Below are positions 1-9,500 of a DNA stretch of 64,000 nt, one piece after another. Numbering within the stretch: position 1 is the first letter of the stretch; each line of letters starts with the position of its first letter. A model generated the notes under the pieces. That model did no database searches. It was not told the DNA's origin and was given only the letters and a program-made list of their open reading frames with translations. The translations under genes and the position numbers were made by a program. The stretch is taken from the NCBI RefSeq assembly GCF_013328345.1, contig NZ_JABULX010000002.1, positions 1-64,000 of the forward strand, read 5' to 3'. The stretch comes from Marinifaba aquimaris (GTDB taxonomy: Bacteria; Pseudomonadota; Gammaproteobacteria; Enterobacterales; Alteromonadaceae).

Positions 1-17
1 TGTTTGTTTTGGGTTCA

Positions 18-114
18 ACTTTCAGTTTAGTGCTGAAAGTCAATGCAAGGAGCGAGGCTGTCTTAGAGGATTATCAGGTCTTTCATTTTGCACATTATTC
101 AACTTACCGTTGAA
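18..114. other. Left-edge gene-free stretch with two small inverted repeats
   Basis: The first 185 bases carry no convincing gene. Two perfect inverted repeats are visible: an 8-bp stem at 18-25 paired with 33-40 (ACTTTCAG/CTGAAAGT, 7-base loop) and a 6-bp stem at 98-103 paired with 109-114 (TTCAAC/GTTGAA). Neither is followed by a T-run, so they are not obvious terminators. They may belong to the end or regulatory region of a gene beyond the left edge. Confidence 0.25.
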
Positions 115-181
115 CAATACACGCCTACATTTGGCTTTTAATAGCCTAACCCGTTAGTACTGAAAATTTATCAGAAGCTAT

Positions 182-205
182 AAAAAAGGAGGTATAAACC
201 TCCTT
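182..205 (-). terminator. Rho-independent terminator of gph
   Basis: An 8-bp stem (186-193 with 198-205, AAGGAGGT/ACCTCCTT) has a 4-base loop. Read on the minus strand it is followed directly by six T residues. It sits 7 bases beyond the gph stop codon, as expected for an intrinsic terminator of the avtA-gph direction. Confidence 0.8.
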
Positions 206-211
206 ATCTAA

Positions 212-901
212 TCACCCAACTAAAACGGGTTTATTTACCCAGCTTGATGCAAGCAGTGCAGACAAGTTATCCATGACCAATTCGGGTTCGCTTTGGCTAA
301 TTGGCACACCGTAGTTATAGCCATAAGTTAAACCTGCCGATAAGCACCCAGCAGCTTTTGCTGCCTTGATGTCGTTTTCAGAATCGCCCACCATCACAAT
401 TTCAGTCATTTGGCAGTTAAACTGTTTAGCTAAGTGTAATAAACCCATCGGCGATGGTTTTTTCTCTTTTAGCGTTTGTCCGCCCACCCAAGCAGAGAAG
501 TACGGCATAATTTCAGCCGCGGTTAAAATCGGCTCAACAAAGGCATCACTTTTGTTGGTTAACACCGCCAATTCAAAACCTTGTTGTTTCAGTGTTTTTA
601 ACGTTTCGGCTACGTTTGGGTAAACCACATCGCGATGATGGCCTGCCTGTGCATAATGTTCATTAAATAAAAAACGGGCTTTCTTAAGTAAAGCTGCCGG
701 TAAGTTTTCATCTACCTGAATATTTCGGCTTAAACCACGTGCAACTAATACATCTGAGCCATTGCCTATCCAGGTTTTGATCACATCGGTGGCAATGGGC
801 GCTTGGTCAAGGTCGGCTAACGTGCAGTTTAAGGCATAAGCGATTGTTGGTAATGAATCTACTAACGTGCCGTCTAAATCGAATACAAAAAGTTTGATCA
901 T
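212..901 (-). CDS. gph: Phosphoglycolate phosphatase (HAD superfamily)
   Basis: A 229-residue HAD-superfamily hydrolase of the Gph type. Gph removes phosphate from 2-phosphoglycolate, a by-product of repair of 3'-phosphoglycolate DNA ends. All HAD motifs are visible: motif I DLDGTLVDS at residues 8-16 with nucleophile Asp8 and Asp10, motif II LTNKSD around residue 115, a lysine in KPSPMG, and motif IV GDSEND. The helical cap between motifs I and II fits subfamily IA, and the length matches bacterial Gph. It lies 66 bases downstream of avtA on the same strand with no terminator between them, so cotranscription is possible. The exact substrate cannot be read from sequence; another small phosphate ester is the alternative. 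Confidence 0.85.
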   Translation of the reverse strand: MIKLFVFDLDGTLVDSLPTIAYALNCTLADLDQAPIATDVIKTWIGNGSDVLVARGLSRNIQVDENLPAALLKKARFLFNEHYAQAGHHRDVVYPNVAETLKTLKQQGFELAVLTNKSDAFVEPILTAAEIMPYFSAWVGGQTLKEKKPSPMGLLHLAKQFNCQMTEIVMVGDSENDIKAAKAAGCLSAGLTYGYNYGVPISQSEPELVMDNLSALLASSWVNKPVLVG

Positions 902-967
902 TTAAGAAGCTTCACTGTCTGTTTTATTGTTTGCTCTATTGGGTCAATTATTCTCGGTATTTGAGAT

Positions 968-2221
968 TTACTCAGTTTGATATAAAGCGCGAACTTGCAG
1001 GCCAATTAACTCGGCCGCTTGTGTTAACACATCATCCGTTTGGCAATAAGATAATCGGATGCATTCTTGTGTGTGCTGCCAGTTTTGGTTTAATGCAAAG
1101 AAAAATGGCGCACCATCCATCACCAATACGCCTTGTTTTTTCAGTAATTGATAAAGTTCAGTCGATGATACGGGTAAACCTTCAAACCAAATCCACAAAA
1201 AGAATGCGCCCTCAGCTTGATGGATACGATACGGTAAACCGTTTAAGGTTTTATTTAACTCACCAATAAAATGGTCGCGTTTCGCTTGGTAAAAAGGGCG
1301 AATAATAGTGTGTTTAATATGCTCAAGCTGACCTTGCTGTAAGATGCGCGTCATCAGATCGGGCCCTAAATTGCCATTTGCCAAGCTGACAATAGTATTG
1401 ACCTTAACAAACTCTTCGATAACGTGTTCATTGGCGATAACAATGCCGGTTCTAACAGCGGGCAAGCCCAGCTTAGACAAGCTCAACGCTAAAATGTGAT
1501 GCGGCTGCCATTGATAATCAGTTGTTTGGTAAACAATACCGGGAAATGGCTCACCATAAGCACAATCAATCACTAATGGGATCTGATTAGTTTTTGCTAA
1601 CTTAGATAATTGCGCTAGCTCTTTATCTGACACCATATTACCCGTTGGGTTAGTTGGTCTCGATACACAAAGCGCGGCAACTTGCTCGGTAATATCCAGC
1701 GCGTCAAAATCGATATGGTACTTAAAGCTGTGCTCACCTACTTTCTCAATCAGCGGTTTATTACCAAGAAAATAATCATCGCTGATACCTTGGTCACTGT
1801 AACCTAAATATTCAGGCATTAAAGGAAACAGCAGCTTTTTGTGATCGCGCTCTGATTGACCCGCTAACATATTAATTAAAATAAAAAAGGCAGATTGACT
1901 ACCATTGGCAATGGCAATGTTTTTCTCTGAGATATTCCAACCTTGGGTTTGGTTTAAGTAATCAGCTAAAGCACTGATAAAACGCTCTGAACCTTGTGGC
2001 GATTGATATACGCCGATCAGTTTGTGTAATTCATCAGGGTTATTGGCAATTTGATGTAAATGCTCAGCAATAATGGCTTCAAACTCATCGATTTTGGCTG
2101 GGTTTCCGCCCCCTAAAAACAATAAATCAGGATTGACGTTGAGCGCATCGCCCAAGTCAGCCATTAAGTTAACAATGCCAGATTCAGCAGTGAGCTGCTG
2201 CCCAAATTGAGAAAGTTTCAT
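968..2221 (-). CDS. avtA: Valine-pyruvate aminotransferase
   Basis: A PLP-dependent fold-type I aminotransferase of 417 residues, the same length as E. coli AvtA and recognisably collinear with it. It moves an amino group between valine and pyruvate, giving alanine and 2-oxoisovalerate, in the cytoplasm. Visible signatures are the LGGGNPA segment near residue 37, NGSQSAFF near residue 105, SRPTNPTGN for substrate and PLP binding, and the Schiff-base lysine Lys250 in SLSKLG. The start codon is ATG with only a weak ribosome-binding site, but the N-terminus aligns with AvtA, so the start is probably right. Its downstream neighbour is gph. Confidence 0.88.
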   Translation of the reverse strand: MKLSQFGQQLTAESGIVNLMADLGDALNVNPDLLFLGGGNPAKIDEFEAIIAEHLHQIANNPDELHKLIGVYQSPQGSERFISALADYLNQTQGWNISEKNIAIANGSQSAFFILINMLAGQSERDHKKLLFPLMPEYLGYSDQGISDDYFLGNKPLIEKVGEHSFKYHIDFDALDITEQVAALCVSRPTNPTGNMVSDKELAQLSKLAKTNQIPLVIDCAYGEPFPGIVYQTTDYQWQPHHILALSLSKLGLPAVRTGIVIANEHVIEEFVKVNTIVSLANGNLGPDLMTRILQQGQLEHIKHTIIRPFYQAKRDHFIGELNKTLNGLPYRIHQAEGAFFLWIWFEGLPVSSTELYQLLKKQGVLVMDGAPFFFALNQNWQHTQECIRLSYCQTDDVLTQAAELIGLQVRALYQTE

Positions 2222-2325
2222 TTTTATATTTTTTATGATTAAAAAAGCTACGGCATTATAACCTTAGCTAGGCTATTCACCTACTGGCAAAAAGTGACTT
2301 GGGATAAAATGAATAATGGAGGCGG

Positions 2326-3096
2326 TTAATACCAATCTTGCAGGCCATACCTTTGCAGGATCACTTTGAGTTGGCCGGTTTTTCTGAGCCGTTCGATGCC
2401 ATCAGACAGTAATGCAGCAAGTTTGGCCGATTCTGGGTGTTTGGGAGCAAAGCCGATATAAACCGGATCATGGCTGACTCTAGCGAGTAATTTAAACTTG
2501 TCTTTATCTGGATGGTAACGCAAATGGTGTTTAAGCACAGATTCATCTTCGATAAAACCATCTAAGCGATTAGACAGCACCATTTGTAAGTTGCGCTCAA
2601 GTGGGTCATCACCTGATGTCACATCCACACCCGTTGACAGGGCCAAACGCTCGGCCAGAAACTTATCAATTTCAGCACCATAGGAATAACCTTCAATGAC
2701 GCCTAGCCGCAACTCTTGTAAGGTTTCAATTCCTTTAAATTGGGTGCTATCTTGTGCGCGAACAATCACGCTATTATCGGCATAGCCTAATGCGGTATCG
2801 GGGAAGATTAAATCCTCAGCATCACTGGGAAATGCGCCAATTAAACCATTGGCACGACCCGTTCTAACTAACGTAATTGCTTGGTTCCATTCCATGGTTT
2901 TGTATATGACGTGATAGCCATGCGAGGAAAGTACAACTTTAGCAATTTCAACAAGATAACCAGGGCGTTCTGATTCGGGTAAGCAATTATAGGGACACCA
3001 CTGATCGGCCACTAGCACCACGGTTTGATTGTTAGTTTCCGCGGCTTTAAGGCCAAAAGCGATGAAAAATGTAAAAAAGAACAGCAATACCTTCAT
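2326..3096 (-). CDS. Periplasmic solute-binding protein, family 3-like (orphan)
   Basis: A 256-residue protein with a clear Sec signal peptide (hydrophobic residues 3-15, then KAA) and the two-lobe layout of family 3 amino-acid-type solute-binding proteins (SBP_bac_3). Recognisable parts are a WCPYNC motif after the first strand, an EWNQAI ligand-region motif, GVIEGYSYG at the lobe hinge, and a C-terminal LRKTGQLKVILQRYG helix. No permease or ATPase gene is adjacent, so it is an orphan. Such proteins in marine Gammaproteobacteria may act as sensors or with distant transporters. The ligand is unknown. Confidence 0.7.
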   Translation of the reverse strand: MKVLLFFFTFFIAFGLKAAETNNQTVVLVADQWCPYNCLPESERPGYLVEIAKVVLSSHGYHVIYKTMEWNQAITLVRTGRANGLIGAFPSDAEDLIFPDTALGYADNSVIVRAQDSTQFKGIETLQELRLGVIEGYSYGAEIDKFLAERLALSTGVDVTSGDDPLERNLQMVLSNRLDGFIEDESVLKHHLRYHPDKDKFKLLARVSHDPVYIGFAPKHPESAKLAALLSDGIERLRKTGQLKVILQRYGLQDWY

Positions 3097-3184
3097 TACT
3101 TTGACCCCAGATTTAACACAATAACTATTAAATGTAGTCTAGCTAGGCTGAATGCCCAAAGTATGACGTTATCGTTTAGCTGCG

Positions 3185-3421
3185 CTAAACCGATTGCAAA
3201 ATCCCCATGAGTTTGTGGGCGTGTTCAGCGGCTTCTCGCCCTAGGTTTGTTAAATAGCCACCATCTGGTTGAGTGACCAAACCTTTGTCGTAAAGGCGTT
3301 TGGCTGCAGCGACTTTTTCATCGCCTGCATCTGAATGTACTTTCAACCCTTCGTGTACTGAAGCTAAGGTGTATAACACGAGGATCTTCAGTTCTTCATT
3401 TGTTTCTGTATTTATTGGCAT
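3185..3421 (-). CDS. Small TIGR02647-type conserved protein
   Basis: A 78-residue soluble protein resembling the TIGR02647 family found in Pseudomonas, Vibrio and relatives. The family hallmark segment LVTQPDGGYLTNLGREAAEH is intact in the C-terminal half. The N-terminal half is helical (LKILVLYTLASVHEGLKVH). The fold looks like a small winged-helix-like or helical domain, but no biochemical function is established for the family. It stands alone on the minus strand between the orphan binding protein and the giant lipoprotein. A 102-base gap separates it from the latter. Confidence 0.75.
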   Translation of the reverse strand: MPINTETNEELKILVLYTLASVHEGLKVHSDAGDEKVAAAKRLYDKGLVTQPDGGYLTNLGREAAEHAHKLMGILQSV

Positions 3422-3523
3422 CTGATTTCCTTCTATTTTTCACTGCAAGCGCGCAATAACTAAAGCTTAGTAAGCAGTGGCTATTTCGCCACTCGCTTTT
3501 GTGAAATTTTCATGGCAAATCAG

Positions 3524-6500
3524 TTAACTACCGGGTGCTTCGGTATTATTTCGGTAGTAGCTCAAGTCCAATAATCCAGGGTGAGCCGTCAGGCCAATAA
3601 GCTGATTGATGATGCCATCCATCTCTATTGTACTCGGTGTCCAAGATGGCGTTTGCTGCGAGTAACGCCATGGAATAGCCACACCTGATATTTGCGTTGT
3701 CGCAATACCAAAGTTGTTATCATCCCACTCAAGAAAATCTTCAAGTAAAGTTAAATCGGAGACAATGTAACCCGCTATTGTCGGTGCATGCGCATAGTTA
3801 CCCGGTTGGTCAGCCAAAGTATCGTAATAAGGCGTTTCACTGGCAAAGGTATTTTCACCAAAACCATAACCCCATACATAGTCGGCCTCGCTAAAATTAG
3901 CTTGCCAGTAAGCCTTTTCGGCGACCGCTTGTTCACTCATTAGCGTTCGGTAGTTCGCCGAATCGAGTGCGGCTTTAATCATAAAGAAGTTTTGTTGATG
4001 AATAGTCGCGCTAATCGGATCACCATTTTCATCTGCTGGCATAACATTACCGTCATAAACATAGCGTTCAAAGGCTTCACCCGAGTCGTAATGCTGTGTC
4101 CATAAATCGATAGCTGAGACATCACCTGTATTTCGACTATGCCATACAGCCTGCATCTGGAGGTTATAAACACCTTGGGTCGATTGTGCATTACCTGTTA
4201 AATCTTGAGTTGCCGCCACGGTACCTGCCGAGGCATCAATGATAATTCCAGCCCAATCGATTGAACCGGTTATCGAATCCACTTTGCTGACGATATCCGT
4301 GTTAGATGCAAAAACATTGCGGGTAAAATTAAGTGCAGAAACAAGCTGCGCCGTTGCAATAACTGAGTACTCATTGGTTGTGCCATTATTACCCGAAGTA
4401 TCGACTTCTGCTTTAAACATACCTAAGTCATTTCGTTGATGTACATATGATGGATTATCGCCATTTAACGATTCAAGCGTGGCTAAAATAAGTGTGGCAG
4501 CATCAGGTTGCCAACCCATTGAGAAGCCAATATTTAAAGCCGTTAACCCATGCGCAGTTGCAGAAACTGACAGCATGGCATCTTGTGAGCCAACTAAATC
4601 ATAGTGGCTGCGGTACATACCCGTTGTACTTTCACGCATCGCTTGAATGGTAGTATAAGTATCCTGTGCAATATCACTGGCTTGAATGATTTGTTGCTCA
4701 TTAGCGATGGGGGCATTGGTTGAATCCCATTTGAAATTAACAACTGAGTATTGAGGCAAATTGTAGTTAAAAAACTGTCCTTTCCAGTTAATATCAAAGC
4801 TAATAGCCGCATTGGTACGATTGACAACAACAGTCACAACGGTGGCATCTGGATTTTTAAACGATACGGTTTCAAGCTGCCCTGCAAAAGTTGTCGAGTC
4901 GATGCGAACAGCATCAGGACGAATAAACTGACTAAAATGCGCCAAAGCAAAATATTCAGCATTAGGTAACATATCGCCATTGCTATCGATAGTTACCACC
5001 CCGCGACAATCTGCACAGCCGCCTTGAGTCGGACCATTATTTTCATCTAAGGCAAGCGAGCTATAGTAAATAGCCTTAACCGATTTACGCAACGAGCCAA
5101 TAAACATATCGCCAGCATCTTGCGCTAAAATTTCACCAAAACTGCGGCTATCTTCTTGATTACTACACTCGGTTAGATAAATGCTCTTATCAGGGCGATT
5201 AAGTAATAATTCATCAAACGCTTGGCTGTAATCAGCAAAACCATTGGTCGCTTGATAACACTGGAAACCTGCGATATTAACCGTATTATTGATCTCGTTG
5301 TAACTAAATAGCGTTTTTGCATAGTTGGCAATATCAGCACTATTTTGAGTGTCGTTATCCGTCCAGTTACCATCCCAAACGATGAACTCAGGGTTGATGT
5401 TGGCAGTCGTCAGTGCAGGGTCTAAATAATCGGTATAGAAATCTCTAAAATCGAGTGCTTCGAAACGCTGAGTGGGAAAGTCACTTTCTTCATGCGGTTG
5501 GTTTTGCACACTAAAGTAATCAAATTCAATACCTTCTGTCTGGTAATCTTCAAAAAACTTAACAAAATAGTTGGCATAGCTGGTGTAAAACTCATTTCGA
5601 ACTTCTCCGCCTTGCAAGCTATCAGAGTCTTTCATCCAGCCGGGTGCACTCCAGTTAGTTGCGATAACATCGATATCACTGTTCTCTGCTAATGCTGATT
5701 GCAATACAGGTAATAAAAAGTCTCTATCCGCAGCGATTGTAAAAAAGTCTAAATCAGGGTCAGTCAAACCAGCTGGTCGTTCGTTATAACTTTGCGCAAC
5801 ACGAGACACAAACTCACTCATACCGGCAAGTGGGTAACGCAAACCAGAAATACCAATACCATCATCGCGATTAAATAACTGAGCAATAATGGCGTCGCGT
5901 TTATCTGACGCATTAATTAATGAAGCGGCCGAATCAGTTAATGTCGCACCAAACGAATCGATTGTTTGATACTCAACACCTTCCGATACATCAATTTGGA
6001 ATAACGCTGTACCCGTACCTATTTTCAGCTCTTCATCAGCTTGCTTTTCGAGTAATGCCGTTTGGTCATAACTGGTTAACCAAACCGGGACAGTATTAAC
6101 CAAGATAGAATTGACGGTATGAGTGTAATCTATTGACTGACTTTGAATACCGCGACTGTTGTTAAGAATATAAAATTGTCGAGTACCTAAATCGGCGCAA
6201 TCTAGAGTAAATTCGCCTTCTAGCTCAGCACCGAGCTCGGCAATAAGGTCATCGGTCTCACTGTCATAAACCGTTAGTTCATGGGCATCACCTTCAGTGT
6301 CGGTTTCCACTCGAACAGCATAACGCAGCGCTTCTTCACCTAAACTACATTCACCCGAAACGGTCACTGGCGTTTGAATGGTATCCGTGTGGATAGTTCC
6401 CATATCGAGGAAGAAGGTTGTTTCAACTTGACCGTCATTGGCAAACGCTTGAACGACTAAACTATTGCCACCTTGGCCTGTGGTATTAATCACACCGCAT

Positions 6501-9500
6501 TGCTGGCTATTAAGCGATAAATCAGTGAAGGTGCTATCCCCGTAACGATAGCTTGCACTATAAGTTAACGCATCGTTATCAGGATCAGAACCTTCAACAC
6601 AGACGACAATATTTTGGTTATCGCGATATTGGCCACTAAACTGCTCACCACTATCGACATTGATACCCACACTTGGAGCAGAGTTGAGTTCAGAACTGAC
6701 CACATGACTATAGATCAAAGAGTTGACAGTTTGACCGCGACTTGTGGTGCGAATAGCAAAGTTAGTTGCGCCTTGTTCGTCACACGAGAGCGTAAAGTTA
6801 CCGGCAACGACCTGCCCCATGCTGGCTAGCACATCATTCGTATTAATATCTATCGTATCAACACTATAGATATCACCTTCAGGATCGGCTGAAATTAAGA
6901 CAGTGTAATTAAGCGGTGGATCACCCACCCGACAACTACCACTAGAGCTAATGGCAATATTGATATTATCTTCCAATACAATGCCCGGCGTCAGCGTATC
7001 ATTAGTGGTAGCCGTACCATCGCCAACAAATCCTTCAATAACCAGTTCCTTGCCGCCCTGATTTGTTAAATCTAGGTTGCCACAAAGTGCAGATAAGGTT
7101 AGTTCTTGTTGAGGGTCGGTACCTAATTGGTAGAAAATTTGTGTAGTTAATGGGTCAGAATTTGGGTCACTGACAGTGGCACAAATTTGGATAGTTTGAT
7201 TATCTCTAAGCTGACCAGAGAAGTATTCTGCATTATTAATGGATAAATCGATCGTAGGCGCATCATTCACCACATTAGTAACAGTATGCTGGTAAGTAAG
7301 TGATTGGCTGGCAATACCACGCGCCGTATTTTTAACATAAAAGTTAGTAACACCATTGGCGTTACAGTCAAAAGAGACATAACCAATGGTTGTATTTCCT
7401 AAACTTTGAATAAGCGTGTTAGTGTCGGCGTTATATACTTCTAATTCATGTGTATCACCTTCTGTATCGGGAGATACAGTTACAGGGTAAAGTCGCGCCG
7501 CATCACCAATTCGGCAAGTTTGACCATAGGTAGATGGAAACTGAACCGTATCTCGATGAATTTCAAATTCAACTTGTTGGCTAATATTTTCTTTACCATC
7601 GGTTGAATCAATAAGAATAGATAGAACTTTTCCTCCTTGACCATTAGTACTCACATCAGCACAGTTACTGCTCAAATTTAAAACTTGCCATACACCATCA
7701 TCAAATCTATATATAACATTTGATAGCACATTATCACCATCTTCATCGGATTCAGTAATACACACTTCAATATCCTGATTATCTCGAATCAAACCTTCAT
7801 ACTGCTCTGCATTATTGATGCTCACAGTCACATCAGGTGGGGTATTAGGCACATCTAACACTTCGTGCTCATACGCTAGGGATAACGTTGATAAATTGCG
7901 ACTTTGGTTGCGAATATAGAAAAAACGCTCGCCAACTGCACTACATGGAAAAGACAATTGGTACGGAGGTGTGCCCCCTATTGCTGCAATTAAATTGTTA
8001 TTTTCTGCATCAAAAACATCAAGCTGAATATCATCACTTTCAGTATCATCTGGAATGTCGATATTATAAGTCAAAGAGCCAGAGCCCAGACCACAACTAT
8101 TACTCGCTGAGGTAGCGATTTGGATGGTATCTAAATAAATTTCACCTAAATTTTGGAATAGGCTCGTACTGACTTCACCGTCAGAGCTCGTCGCATCAAT
8201 CACTAAGTTTTGAGCCCCTCGATTTAACGTACTTAATTGTGCGCAATTATCATCGTCTAAATCGAGCTCTACTTCTGTTTCATCATCAAAACGATAGCTG
8301 GCATCAACAGCTACAGGTAAACCTTCTGGATCTTCTGATGTAAAACACACTTCAAGTAGCTGTTGGTCTCGATATTGAGTTTGATTGTCAACGGTAAACG
8401 TATCCCCCGTGACAGCCATTTCAAGGGTCGGTGGCTGGTTAATACTCTCAGTTACTACATGCTGGTAAGTCACCGAATTAACGGTTAAATCTCGACTTGT
8501 GTTTCGAATGTAAAAATCAGTTTGCCCTAATTCATCACACGCGAGTGAAAAAGTACCGGTTGTTACCGAACCTAAGGTTTGAATGATAGATTCATCATCG
8601 GCATTGATAACGGTTAAATTATGGCTATCGCCTTCAGAATCAGCATCAACAGTGACACTGTAGTTTTGTGCATCAGCACCTGAGACACAGCTGCCACTAC
8701 TGCTACTGGCAAATTGAACGGTATCAGCATGAACATCTCCTACGTTTCTAGAATCAGTTGCCGTTGCAAATCCATCACTGGCACTAGCAAAAAAGATAAG
8801 TTCCTGACCGCCTCGGCCAAAAGTACTTAATTCAGCACAAGTATCGGCTAGTGTGAGCGTTTGCTGTGCTTCATCATCAAATTGTGCAGCTAACGAGAGC
8901 GTTAATGCATCGCCATCAGCATCTGAAGCTTCAACACAAACCTGCAAAGTTTGATTATCTCGATACTGTAAATCGACTAAATCACCTTGTGGAATAGTGA
9001 TACTCAATTCAGGTACAGAATTGGCTTCGCTTGTCACCGAATGAGAATACGTTAATGAGTCTTTTGTTTGGCCGCGGCTAGTATTTCTTAGTAGGTATTG
9101 TGTTTGCCCCAAGGTGTCACAAGCAAAACTAATGGTTTCTTGAGTAAATTGCCCCAAGCTTTTTAACGTTTGACCTGAATCACTATCAATAACATCAACA
9201 CTGTAACTATCAAATTCGGTATCAGTATTAATAGCAAGATTAACGGACTGTGCTGCATCACCCATAACACAACGACTATTGATACTCTGCCCTACCTGCA
9301 AAGTATCTTGATGAATAATGCTTAAATCTTGTACTTGCGTCGTGGTATTGCTGGCATCACTGGCTTCTGCAATTAGAGTTAACCTTTTATCGCCATCATC
9401 ACCAATAACGATATCAGCGCAATTATTTACCAATGTAGCCTCTTGTCGGCCATCACTATCAAATTGATAATACAAGCGGTTAGTCGTGAGCTCCCCTTCA

